Source: Variovorax boronicumulans
Lineage (GTDB): Bacteria > Pseudomonadota > Gammaproteobacteria > Burkholderiales > Burkholderiaceae_C
Length of the DNA stretch: 64,000 nt
Assembly: GCF_019352895.1 (NCBI RefSeq)
Contig: NZ_JAAAFX010000008.1
Location: 147,026 to 211,025 of the forward strand
Direction: 5' to 3'
Part shown: in pieces, positions 8,010 through 16,525 of the stretch
Position numbering within the stretch: position 1 is the stretch's first letter
Layout: every line of letters starts with the position of its first letter
Notes under the pieces: generated by a model
What the model was told of the DNA's origin: nothing
Databases searched by the model: none
What the model saw: the letters and a program-made list of their open reading frames with translations, nothing else
Program-made: the position numbers and the translations under genes

Positions 8010-10499
8010 TTACCAGGAGAACATGCCGCCCACGCCCGCCGCCGCACGGCCGTCGGTGCCGGTGCCGACGTTGAGCTTGATCTGCAGCGACTCGGAAATG
8101 CGCGCCGCCAGGCCCACGGCAACCGCCGAGCGGCCGTCGAAGGTGCCCACGCCCACGCCCATGCCGAAGTTCTTGCCGGCCTCGAGCGCCGGCATCGACG
8201 AGGCCGCCACGGCGATCGCGACGCCGGTGCCGGAAACCTTGCGGTTGTCGCTGAGCTGCTGCTGAACCTGCGCATTGGTGCGCGCCTGCGCCGCGTTGGC
8301 ATTGCCCTGCGCATTGTTGAAGGCCGCCTGGTTGGCGTTCACCACGCGCTGGTTGCTGTTGATCACGGCCTGGTTGTTGTTCACCACGGCCTGGTCGTTC
8401 ACCACCTGGTTGAGCTGGTTCACGTTGGCCGCATCGGTGCCCGCCACACCGGCCGCGACGCCGCTGATGGTCTTGTTGTTGTTGTTGATGCCCTGGGTCG
8501 ACGTCACACCGCTCACGCTCAGGTTGCCGCCCACCGTGGCGCCACCGGTGGTCGACAGCGTGGTCGTTGCGATGTTGCCGGTGTTGGTGAGGCCGTTGGT
8601 GGTGGTGGCGCCCGTCACGCTCAGGTTGCCGCCTACGGTGGCCGCGCCCGTGGTGGTGAGCGTGTCGGTCTTGAAGTTGCCCGCGTTGGTGACGCCGTTG
8701 GTAGTGGTGGCACCGGCCACATTCAGGTTGCCGCCGACCGTGGCCGCGCCCGTGGTGGTGAGCGTGTCTGTCTTGATGTCGCCGGTGTTGGTGATGCCGT
8801 TGGTCGTGCTCGCGCCCGCCACGCTCAGGTTGCCGCCCACGGTGGCGGCGCCGTTGGTCTTGAGCGTGTCGGTCGTGAGGTTGCCCGTGTTCGTGACACC
8901 GTTGGTGGTGGTGGTACCGGCCACGTTCAGGTTGCCGCCGACCGTGGCCGCACCCGTGGTCGTGAGCGTGTCTGTCTTGACATCGCCGGTGTTGGCGATG
9001 CCGTTGGTGGTAGTGGCACCGGCCACACTCAAGGTGCCGCCGACGGTCGCCGCGCCGGTTGTCGTGAGCGTGTCGGTCTTGATGTCGCCCGTGTTGGTGA
9101 TGCCGTTGGTGGTGGTGGCACCGGCCACGCTCAAGGTGCCACCGACGGTCGCCGCGCCGGTGGTCGTGAGCGTGTCGGTCTTGATGTCGCCCGTGTTGGT
9201 GATGCCGTTGGTGGTGGTGGTGCCCCGCACCGTCAGGTTGTCGGTGAGCGTGGTACTGCCCAGGATCGTGTTGGTGCCCGTGGCGCCACTGCTGCGGATG
9301 CCAGTGGTCAACGCGTTCGGGGAAGCGCCGGAGAAAATGCCGGTGCTGGTGGTGCTCGTGCCGCTGGCGGCGTCGTAGTCGGAGGCGGTCCCGCTCAGCA
9401 GGCGGCCCGTCCCGTTGTCGAAAGTGCCAGTGGTGGTCCCTGCATCGGCAGCAACGGTGCCCGTGATGATGGGGGCCGTACCGTTGAAGTGAAGCAGCTG
9501 CGCAGCGTCGGGCTGCACGTTGACCACCGAGCCCCCCCCGTTCCCCGACGACGACGGGCTCTGCAACGAGATCTCCGTGGGCGTCTGGTTGATCTGCGTG
9601 TAGTTGCCGGCGCTGTCTTGGACGGTCGATTTGAAGGTCGTCGCTGTCTGCTGGACGGCGGAAAAGTTCCCCGCGGTGTCAAGCACTCCGAGAACGGTGC
9701 CCGTCGTTGTCTGCCCGAGCGCCGACGCATTGCCGGCCGCGTCGCGGACCGCCGTGCTGGAACTCGTCGCCGTCTGATTGAGCGACGCCTGGTTTCCGTT
9801 CCCATCGTTCACTCTGAGAGAGCTGTCCGTCGCCGTCTGCTCGAGCGTTGCACGGTTTCCGTTGCCGTCTTGGACCACAGAGTTGGAGGTCGTCGCCGAT
9901 TGACTGAGCGACGCCTTGTTTCCGTTGTTGTCATTCACCCCAACGTCGCTGCTCGTCGCCGTCTGATGGAGCGATCCCAGATTGCCGTTGTTGTCCTTCG
10001 TCGTGACGGCATGGCCGGTCGCCGTCTGGTCGATCGTCGCCAGATTGCCGGCACTGTCGTTGACATAAGAGGTCGAACCCGTCGCCGTCTGAAAGAGCGC
10101 CGCCTGGTTCCCGCTACCGTCTTTCACCCCGACTGTGCTGGTCGTCGCTGTCTGATCGATCGCCGACGCGTTGCCGGAACCGTCTCGGACCTGAGAGTTG
10201 GCATTCGTCGCCGTCTGATTGATTCCCGAAGCATTGCCGGCGCTGTCATTGACCACCGTGCCGGTGGCCGTCGTGGTCATGGTGGTCTGCGACACATTGC
10301 CCTGGCCGTCATCGGCCGTGCTGTAGATCCGTTGCGGATTGCCGGCGGTGGTGGTCGTGGTGGTGCCCGTGGGGGTCACCGCAGTGGAATCGGTGCCGCT
10401 TTGGACGATGACGCTCGTCACCGCGGCCTGGGCCGAGGTGTTGAAGGTGCAGACGGCCAATGCGGCGGCCAGCACCGTGAGGCGAAAGTGAGTTTTCAT
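8010..10499 (-). CDS. YadA-type trimeric autotransporter with curlin-like and 34-residue repeats
   Basis: This 829-residue predicted surface protein starts with a signal peptide (MKTHFRLTVL, cleavage near AQAA at 26). Residues 62-313 are twelve 21-residue repeats, D-x-x-G-N-x-A-x-(I/L)-x-Q-T, with the G, N, A and Q spacing of curlin repeats. Residues 427-664 are seven 34-residue repeats (NTGDIKTDTLTTTGAATVGG). Then comes a stalk with GTDAANVNQLNQ, the YadA neck motif, an N/Q-rich coiled stretch, and a C-terminal anchor of about 80 residues ending GVGGMFSW. Known family members trimerise in the outer membrane and act in adhesion or autoaggregation. The gene stands alone between two terminator-like regions. 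The ligand is unknown. Confidence 0.88.
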   Translation of the reverse strand: MKTHFRLTVLAAALAVCTFNTSAQAAVTSVIVQSGTDSTAVTPTGTTTTTTAGNPQRIYSTADDGQGNVSQTTMTTTATGTVVNDSAGNASGINQTATNANSQVRDGSGNASAIDQTATTSTVGVKDGSGNQAALFQTATGSTSYVNDSAGNLATIDQTATGHAVTTKDNNGNLGSLHQTATSSDVGVNDNNGNKASLSQSATTSNSVVQDGNGNRATLEQTATDSSLRVNDGNGNQASLNQTATSSSTAVRDAAGNASALGQTTTGTVLGVLDTAGNFSAVQQTATTFKSTVQDSAGNYTQINQTPTEISLQSPSSSGNGGGSVVNVQPDAAQLLHFNGTAPIITGTVAADAGTTTGTFDNGTGRLLSGTASDYDAASGTSTTSTGIFSGASPNALTTGIRSSGATGTNTILGSTTLTDNLTVRGTTTTNGITNTGDIKTDTLTTTGAATVGGTLSVAGATTTNGITNTGDIKTDTLTTTGAATVGGTLSVAGATTTNGIANTGDVKTDTLTTTGAATVGGNLNVAGTTTTNGVTNTGNLTTDTLKTNGAATVGGNLSVAGASTTNGITNTGDIKTDTLTTTGAATVGGNLNVAGATTTNGVTNAGNFKTDTLTTTGAATVGGNLSVTGATTTNGLTNTGNIATTTLSTTGGATVGGNLSVSGVTSTQGINNNNKTISGVAAGVAGTDAANVNQLNQVVNDQAVVNNNQAVINSNQRVVNANQAAFNNAQGNANAAQARTNAQVQQQLSDNRKVSGTGVAIAVAASSMPALEAGKNFGMGVGVGTFDGRSAVAVGLAARISESLQIKLNVGTGTDGRAAAGVGGMFSW
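8508..9221 (-). repeat. Seven tandem 102-bp repeats within the autotransporter gene
   Basis: The array encodes residues 427-664 as seven 34-codon units with no gaps. Some units are nearly identical at DNA level, such as those around 9000-9200. Others diverge, such as KTNGAATVGG in unit 4 and ATTTLSTTGG in unit 7. Such arrays can change copy number by recombination without shifting the frame. Confidence 0.92.
9561..10316 (-). repeat. Twelve degenerate 63-bp repeats within the autotransporter gene
   Basis: Residues 62-313 fall into twelve 21-codon units. The G-N-x-A core and the Q-T-A-T that follows are the most constant positions. The first unit (ADDGQGNVSQTT) and the last (ending NQTPTEISLQ) are the most divergent. 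DNA identity is lower than in the 102-bp array, so this array looks older. Confidence 0.88.
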
Positions 10500-10724
10500 T
10501 GCAATCCCTGAATGTTTTTTTAAAACGGCGACCGCGCACCCTGCGTTGCCGCGCCGGGGGGATCGTAGGGAGGTTCCTCAGGCGCCATAGGCCGAGAGGC
10601 AGCAACGCATCCGCAATTCGTGACTTAATCTACGAATTGGCTCATCTTCCGAACCGTGATCGGATTGATTTGTGCGCTATTTGCGCTAAGCGTTTACAAA
10701 TCTTCCGCGCAGCATTCGCGCGCC

Positions 10725-12296
10725 CTAAGGCTGATCCATCGACTCCACGATTCGATTGGAACGCAGCACATTGCGATCGAGGTAGGGCGTGCCGGTCGTT
10801 TCGGGCAGCGGTGCCGCCACGGCGCTGCGCCGGGCCGCGGAGGCCTGGGCCGGTACCGGGCAGGCGCCGCTGGCGCGATAGCTCAATGCCGCCGCGAAAC
10901 GGCCCTCGGCCGGGTCGCCCAATGCATGTTCGAAGTCATCGGACACGGTGCAGGTCGGCGCCATGCCGTCGCCGTAGTCGCCGAAACCCTTGGCATTGAC
11001 GCCCTGGAACTGGATCGCGAAGTAGGTGGTGCCGCAGTTGTCCTGCGGATAGAAGCCATAGGGCTTGCCGCAGGTCGCGGCGCCGATCAGGTCGACCGTG
11101 ACGCCGATGCCGCGCAGGCCGTTGACCACCGACTCGCTGGCCGAGCAGGTGTCGGGACCGGCCAGCACCGACACGCGCGACAGGCCGAGCCGCGGCAGCG
11201 GCTGGCCGGCCGTGACCGAGTAGCCACGCGTGGTGCTCGGGAACAGCACCGACGACCCCGCGGGCGACAGTCCGAAAGGGTTCTTGCGATTGAACTGCAG
11301 CTTCTCGAACACCGCGCCCTGGCTCGCCTGGGGTGTCGCGATCATGCTGGCCACCTCGCTGGCGATGCCCAGCAGGCCACCGCCGTTGTAGCGCATGTCG
11401 AGCACCAGGTCGGTCACGCCGGCCGCGCTCAACTGGCCCATCGCCGTCACCAGCTGGGCTTCGGACTTCGCGACGTGGTCGTTGAACTGCAGGTAGCCGA
11501 CGCGGCCGCCGGGCGTGTCGAGGGTGCGCACGTTCTGCACCGGCGAGCGCTCGATGCCGGCGGACACCAGCGTGACCGTGCGCTCGCTGCCGTCCTTGGC
11601 GCGCAGCTTGAAGGCGTGGCTCTGGCCGTTGGTGGCCGGCGCCAGCGCGCTGTTGAGCCGGTCGACCTCGGCCTGGCTGCTGGCGGTGGACGCGTCGACC
11701 CCGTCGATGGCCAGCAGGGTGTCGCCGCGCACGATGCCCGCCTGCGACGCCGGCGAGTTCGGTTCGGTATAGGCCACACGGATGGTGCGCGGCGCCGTGC
11801 GCTGCAGGAAGGCGAACTCGACGCCGTAGCCGACCTCGGTGCCTTGCTGCACATCGCCGTAGGTGGCCGTGGGATAGCTGAAATGGAAGCGGTCCTTGGC
11901 GCGGCCGGACGCGGTGAGCACCGGCGTCTTGAGCACGTTGAAGTAGGCGACCGGCGTGGTGTAGCTGGTGGCCAGGAGGTTCGCCGGCACCTCGTCGTAC
12001 CAGAGGTAGGTCTGGTCGATCCAGCTGCGGACCCAGTTCTTTTCGTCGGCCACGGTGCCCGCGCGATCGGCAAAGGCCCGCCCGGTGCCCGGGTCGATGC
12101 CGGTGCGCGGCGCGGCGCAGAGACCGGCCAGGCTGGCCGAGCCCTGTGCGGTCGGCGCGACGGCGCCGGACGTCGGCGCCGCTGCATCGCCTCCCCCCCC
12201 GCCACCGCCTCCGCAGCCGGCGATCGACAACACGACAGCCAGGGCCATGCCCTGCAGGGCGACGTGCGCGCCGCCCTCCGAATTCCGGTGATCCAT
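10725..12296 (-). CDS. S41-family lipoprotein protease with PDZ domain (CtpA-like)
   Basis: This 523-residue protein begins with a lipoprotein signal (LSIAGC, lipid Cys28) and a poly-glycine linker, so it should be membrane-anchored. A PDZ-like domain spans about residues 168-250 (NSPASQAGIVRGDTLLAIDGV). The S41 core contains LDMRYNGGGLL, a nucleophile region DTCSASESV (Ser385/387) and the general base in CGKPYG (Lys411). It probably trims or degrades exported proteins. The paired cysteines in the core (DTCSAS, ATCGKP, DNCGTT) are unusual and suggest disulfides. It is followed on the same strand, 225 bp later, by the autotransporter gene. Joint function is not shown. Confidence 0.87.
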   Translation of the reverse strand: MDHRNSEGGAHVALQGMALAVVLSIAGCGGGGGGGGDAAAPTSGAVAPTAQGSASLAGLCAAPRTGIDPGTGRAFADRAGTVADEKNWVRSWIDQTYLWYDEVPANLLATSYTTPVAYFNVLKTPVLTASGRAKDRFHFSYPTATYGDVQQGTEVGYGVEFAFLQRTAPRTIRVAYTEPNSPASQAGIVRGDTLLAIDGVDASTASSQAEVDRLNSALAPATNGQSHAFKLRAKDGSERTVTLVSAGIERSPVQNVRTLDTPGGRVGYLQFNDHVAKSEAQLVTAMGQLSAAGVTDLVLDMRYNGGGLLGIASEVASMIATPQASQGAVFEKLQFNRKNPFGLSPAGSSVLFPSTTRGYSVTAGQPLPRLGLSRVSVLAGPDTCSASESVVNGLRGIGVTVDLIGAATCGKPYGFYPQDNCGTTYFAIQFQGVNAKGFGDYGDGMAPTCTVSDDFEHALGDPAEGRFAAALSYRASGACPVPAQASAARRSAVAAPLPETTGTPYLDRNVLRSNRIVESMDQP

Positions 12297-12379
12297 GACT
12301 CCCTCTTTCTCTTCTGGTGGTGGCGCTTCGTGGCGCGCCCGTTTCAGGTGTTGTCTCCGTGTGACCTGCGCCGTACGGA

Positions 12380-14704
12380 CTATTGCACGAAGCCCATGCC
12401 GCGCGATTCGCGCACTTCAGGCTTGATGCGGTGCTCGGCCTCGAGCTGGTCGAGGAATTCGGCCGCCGAGAACTCGGCCGCGAGGATATCCGTTTGCCGC
12501 TTCACCGCCGCGAAGTCGCCCGGGCACAGCTGCGTCAGGCGCGCGAGCCGCTGCCGGAGCACCGCATCCAGCAGCGACGCGTCGCCGGCCAGCGCCTCGG
12601 CCACGAACATGCGCTCGCGCTGCGGCGCGGTCAGCGGCATGAACTTGATCTTGAAGGTGAAGCGGCGCAGCGCGGCCTGGTCGAGCCGGTCGAGCAGGTT
12701 GGTGGTGCAGACGAAGATGCCGCCGAAGCGCTCCATGCCCTGCAGCATCTCGTTGACCTCGGTCACCTCGTAGGTGCGCTGGGCGCCGCGCCGGTCCTGC
12801 AGGAAGGAGTCGGCCTCGTCGAGCAGCAGCACGGCCTTTTCGGCTTCGGCTTCCCTGAACATGGCGGCCATGTTCTGCTCGGTCTCGCCCACGTACTTGC
12901 TCATCAGGTCGCTGGCCTGCTTGACGATCAGCGGCCGGCCGATGGCCTGCGCGATGTGCTCGGCCAGCGCGGTCTTGCCCGTGCCGGGCGCGCCGTAGAA
13001 GCACAGCGTGCCGTGGCCGCGCACGCGCAGCGCCTCGACGATGCGCGGGATCTCGAAGCGGGTCTCGACGTTGAGCATGCCCAGGTCGTAGGTGGTCACG
13101 CTGCGGCGCGCGCCGTGCGCCTTGTCGAGCGTGCCCAGCGCCAGGTCGGCGTTCTTCAGCTGGCGCTCGATCAGGCCCTCGATCGAGGCGTCGTCGGTCT
13201 TGGCCAGCTGCGCGAAGCGCACCGCGGTGCGGATCTGCGCGGGCGTCAGGCCCTTGCGTTCGGCCAGCTTGGCGGTGAAGGCGTCGGACACCGTCACGCC
13301 CTCGAGCGTCTTGCGCACCAGCTGCTCGCGCGCGCCGGGCGGCGGCGACTTGAGCTCGAGGTGGTAGGCGAAGCGGCGCCGGAAGGCCGGGTCGATCTGC
13401 TCGATGCGGTTGGTGACCCACAGCGTGGGCACGGCGTTCGATTCGAGGATCTGGTTGACCCAGGCCTTGCCGCTCACGCTGCCGCTGGCGGGCGCGGCAA
13501 TCTGCTCGGCGCGGGCCATGAACTGCGCGGCCTCGGTGCTGATCGGCGGGAACACGTCCTCGACCTCGTCGAACAGCAGCGCGGCCTGGGCGCTGCCCTT
13601 GAGGAAGACCTGGGCGATCTGCAGCGAGCGGTAGCGGTCGCGGCCCGAGAGCGAATTGCCGTCGCGGTCGGCGTACTCGACCTCGAACAGGTCCAGGCCC
13701 GCGGCCTGCGCCACCACCTTGGCCAGCTCGGTCTTGCCGGTGCCGGGCGGCCCGTAGAGCAGCACGTTGACGCCCGGCTCCTTGCGCGACACCGCGGCGC
13801 GCAACAGCGTGACCAGCATCCGCGCGTCCTCGGCCGCGAAGGAGAAGTCGTCGATGGTGAGCGTGCTCTTGGCCGACGGCCGGGTGAACACCGCCATCAG
13901 CTCGCTGTGGTCGCGGTACTCGCGCATCAGCACCGGCGGCAGCTTCTCGCTGACCTTCATCAGGTCGGCCAGGTCGGTGATGTTGTGTTCGGAGATCAGG
14001 TTCTCGACCAGCCCGATGCGCTCGAGGCGCGAGCCGGCGCGCAGCGCCTCGCCCACGTCGCTGGCGCTCACGCCCGCCACCTCGGCGATCGCGGCATAGG
14101 CCTCGGGCGCGTTGTTGACCTTGAACTCGACCAGCAGCGAGCGAAGGTCGCGCTGGTAGCGCGCCAGCGTGCCGTAGAGCAGCAGCGCGCGTTCGGCCTT
14201 GTTGAGCTGCAGCAAACCGGCCAGCGCCTCGATGTTCTTCTCGACCAGCGTCGACTGCTTGCGCAGCGCATGCGTGAGCCAGTCGCGGGTGACCGACAGC
14301 ACCGTGAGCAGGTCCTTGGGCTGGTCCTTGACGTATTCGTCGAGATAGAAGAACAGCGTGCCCTCTTCATAAGGGCCGCGCCAGACACCGTGGCGCTCCA
14401 GCAGCGTGCGGCCGTCGAAGGCCTCGACGCCCTTCCAGACCTCGTTGCCGGCGCAACGGCGGCCGAGGAATTCGCGCAGGCGCTGCAGCACCGGGGCGGG
14501 CCACACCAGGTGGCGGCCGGTCAGCGAGAGCAGGCCGTTGAGGTCGCGGCGCACGTTGAAGCGCGGGCCCTGCTTGGCCGCGAGCGTCAGCACGAAGTGC
14601 GAACACATGAGCTCGAGCACCGGTGCTTCCTTGAGTCCGGGCGACGGCAGTGCCTGCCCGCGCAAGGGAGCAGTCACCGCATCGATACCCGCGCGCTTGA
14701 CCAT
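12380..14704 (-). CDS. Double AAA-domain ATPase
   Basis: This 774-residue cytoplasmic protein carries two AAA modules. The first has Walker A LLYGPPGTGKTELA near residue 317 and Walker B LLFDEVEDVF. The second has FYGAPGTGKTALAE near residue 570, Walker B LLLDEADSFL and a possible arginine finger in LRRFTFKIKF. The N-terminal 290 residues are helical and unlike any domain I recognise. The ATG at 14704 has a GGAGG ribosome site. The layout suggests a protein remodeller or segregase. It is not FtsH, Clp or an obvious Cdc48, and the substrate is unknown. Its promoter shares a 114-bp spacer with the divergent threonine dehydratase gene. Confidence 0.8.
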   Translation of the reverse strand: MVKRAGIDAVTAPLRGQALPSPGLKEAPVLELMCSHFVLTLAAKQGPRFNVRRDLNGLLSLTGRHLVWPAPVLQRLREFLGRRCAGNEVWKGVEAFDGRTLLERHGVWRGPYEEGTLFFYLDEYVKDQPKDLLTVLSVTRDWLTHALRKQSTLVEKNIEALAGLLQLNKAERALLLYGTLARYQRDLRSLLVEFKVNNAPEAYAAIAEVAGVSASDVGEALRAGSRLERIGLVENLISEHNITDLADLMKVSEKLPPVLMREYRDHSELMAVFTRPSAKSTLTIDDFSFAAEDARMLVTLLRAAVSRKEPGVNVLLYGPPGTGKTELAKVVAQAAGLDLFEVEYADRDGNSLSGRDRYRSLQIAQVFLKGSAQAALLFDEVEDVFPPISTEAAQFMARAEQIAAPASGSVSGKAWVNQILESNAVPTLWVTNRIEQIDPAFRRRFAYHLELKSPPPGAREQLVRKTLEGVTVSDAFTAKLAERKGLTPAQIRTAVRFAQLAKTDDASIEGLIERQLKNADLALGTLDKAHGARRSVTTYDLGMLNVETRFEIPRIVEALRVRGHGTLCFYGAPGTGKTALAEHIAQAIGRPLIVKQASDLMSKYVGETEQNMAAMFREAEAEKAVLLLDEADSFLQDRRGAQRTYEVTEVNEMLQGMERFGGIFVCTTNLLDRLDQAALRRFTFKIKFMPLTAPQRERMFVAEALAGDASLLDAVLRQRLARLTQLCPGDFAAVKRQTDILAAEFSAAEFLDQLEAEHRIKPEVRESRGMGFVQ

Positions 14705-14818
14705 TCGACGACCTCCAATGAAGGAATCCCAGCGCGACCATAACGCAGAGTTTTGCGTTGTGGAAGACAGCGCATCGGTAAATGTCCCGATGTTGCAATT
14801 CCCTCCACAATGCCATGC

Positions 14819-16018
14819 ATGATCGGTATCCAAGACATCGAACGCGCCGCGGCCCGCCTGCAAGGGCAGCTGCTGGCCACGCCCTGCGTCGAATCGCGCA
14901 CCCTGTCCGACATCGTCGGCGCCCAGGTGTTCCTCAAGTTCGAGAACCTGCAGTTCACCGCCTCCTTCAAGGAGCGCGGCGCCTGCAACAAGCTGGTCGA
15001 CCTGTCGGAGAGCGGCGTCCAGGGGGTGGTGGCCATGTCGGCCGGCAACCACGCCCAGGGCGTGGCCTACCATGCGCAGCGCCTGGGCATGCGCGCGACC
15101 ATCGTGATGCCGCGCTTCACGCCGGGCGTGAAGATCGAGCGCACGCGCAGCTTCGGCGCTGAAGTGGTGCTGCACGGCGACACGCTGGACGCGGCGCGCG
15201 CCCATGCGGTCGAGCTGTCGGAGCGCGACGGCCTGGCGCTGGTCCATCCCTATGACGACGAGGCCATCATGGCCGGCCAGGGCACGGTGGCGCTCGAAAT
15301 GCTCGACGCCGTGCCCGACCTCGACATGCTGGTGGTGTCGGTCGGCGGCGGCGGCCTGATCGCCGGCATGGCGGTCGCGGCGCGGGCCCGCAAGCCCGGC
15401 ATCGAGATCGTCGGCGTGCAGACCACGCGCTTCCCGGCCATGGTCAACGCCGTCCAGGGCACCCACCACCCGCAGGGCACCAGCACCATCGCCGAAGGCA
15501 TCGCCGTGGGCACGCCCGGCGTGCTGACCCGCGCAGTGATCGAAAAACATGTGGACGACCTGCTGCTGGTCGACGAGGGCGACATCGAGCAGGCGGTGCT
15601 GATGCTGCTGGAGATCGAGAAGACCCTGGTCGAGGGCGCGGGCGCGGCCGGCCTGGCGGCGCTGATCCGGCATCCGGCGCGCTTCCAGGGCAAGCGCGTG
15701 GGGCTGGTGCTGTCGGGCGGCAACATCGATCCGCTGCTGCTGGCCGCGATCATCGAACGCGGCATGGTGCGCGCCGGCCGGCTCGCCCGGCTGCGCGTGA
15801 GCGCGCGCGACGTGCCGGGCATGCTGGCCCGGATCACCACGACCGTGGCCGAAGCGGGCGCCAACATCGACGAGGTGCACCACCAGCGCGCCTTCACCAT
15901 GCTGGCGGCCCAGAACGTGGACATCGAACTGGTGCTGCAGACCCGCGGGCGCGCGCATCTGGCGGCGGTGCTGTCCGCCTTGCGACAGGCGGGCTTCGAG
16001 GCCGAGGAGCAGCATTGA
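14819..16018 (+). CDS. Threonine ammonia-lyase (threonine dehydratase) with C-terminal ACT domain
   Basis: This 399-residue PLP enzyme converts threonine to 2-oxobutyrate and ammonia. The PLP lysine is in TASFKERGACNKL near residue 49. The glycine-rich phosphate loop is SVGGGGLIAGM, and the sequence ends with an ACT-like region (RVSARDVPGMLARITT). The length of about 400 and single ACT domain match the TdcB-like or short IlvA group rather than 500-residue IlvA. The start MIGIQDIERA fits the family; an ATG 9 bp upstream is an alternative. The gene is divergent from the AAA ATPase and stands alone, so either biosynthetic or degradative use is possible. Confidence 0.9.
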   Translation: MIGIQDIERAAARLQGQLLATPCVESRTLSDIVGAQVFLKFENLQFTASFKERGACNKLVDLSESGVQGVVAMSAGNHAQGVAYHAQRLGMRATIVMPRFTPGVKIERTRSFGAEVVLHGDTLDAARAHAVELSERDGLALVHPYDDEAIMAGQGTVALEMLDAVPDLDMLVVSVGGGGLIAGMAVAARARKPGIEIVGVQTTRFPAMVNAVQGTHHPQGTSTIAEGIAVGTPGVLTRAVIEKHVDDLLLVDEGDIEQAVLMLLEIEKTLVEGAGAAGLAALIRHPARFQGKRVGLVLSGGNIDPLLLAAIIERGMVRAGRLARLRVSARDVPGMLARITTTVAEAGANIDEVHHQRAFTMLAAQNVDIELVLQTRGRAHLAAVLSALRQAGFEAEEQH

Positions 16019-16108
16019 CCTGCTCCGGGCAAGCCCTCGCAGGGCGGCCGGGGCCCCTTGGCTAAAATGCGGGCAGTCTTGCCTTGCCAGAATTCAAAGG
16101 AATCCCCC

Positions 16109-16261
16109 ATGTCCAACCCTACGCCCGTCGAACCCGGCCACGCTGCCACCGTTGAAAAAGACGCGGTCGAGTCGGTCGTGCACCTGATGCCGATCGTGCT
16201 GCCGCTGGTCGGTGGCGTGCTGATGCTGTTGCTAGCCTCCATCGCCGTCTACATGGCTTGA
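16109..16261 (+). CDS. Single-span membrane peptide, 50 aa, unknown function
   Basis: The short product has a polar N-terminal half (MSNPTPVEPGHAATVEKD) and one hydrophobic segment of about 20 residues (IVLPLVGGVLMLLLASIAVY). The start is preceded by AAAGGAAT, an acceptable ribosome site. It resembles small inner-membrane subunits or assembly peptides of respiratory complexes in size, but no motif supports a particular role. The stop codon overlaps the left edge of a 121-bp palindrome. Confidence 0.6.
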   Translation: MSNPTPVEPGHAATVEKDAVESVVHLMPIVLPLVGGVLMLLLASIAVYMA

Positions 16262-16380
16262 AGGCTTGAGCTGACCTGCTGCGCGGACCGATCTCGCACC
16301 TGCGGTTCTCGCCGTACCGGAGTACGGCTGCGATCCTCGGCGCAAGCTCGGACCGCTCGCGACGGTCATCTCAAGCCTTC
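16260..16380. repeat. 121-bp imperfect palindrome (REP-like element or large terminator)
   Basis: The outer arms GAAGGCTTGAGCTGACC (16260-16276) and its complement at 16364-16380 match at 16 of 17 positions. The centre is a perfect hairpin, GCCGTAC-CGGA-GTACGGC (16311-16328), and both pairs share one centre. The stretches between are partly complementary. It could end transcription of the upstream genes or be a dispersed extragenic palindrome. Confidence 0.75.
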
Positions 16381-16525
16381 GTGCCGCGCCTGATCGGGCT
16401 TTAGCGCGAACGCCCGCGCACCTGCGCCCCATCGCCTCTCCGACCGAAAACGTTTTTTCAAACGGCTCTCCCGCCGACTCCGAGCCCCGCTCGAAAAGAC
16501 GAATTTTCAACTCCGGAGATTTTCG

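Noticed and set aside
8275..9378. Plus-strand frame of repeated hydrophobic segments opposite the autotransporter
   Set aside because: The apparent repeats (VVVSVSVL and similar) are the complement of the 102-bp coding repeats, not a membrane protein.
8508..10316. CRISPR array
   Set aside because: The repeats are contiguous 102-bp and 63-bp coding units without unique spacers, and no cas genes are nearby.
12383..14743. 786-residue plus-strand frame opposite the AAA ATPase
   Set aside because: Composition is arginine/alanine/histidine/leucine-rich without domains, and the minus strand has two perfect AAA modules.
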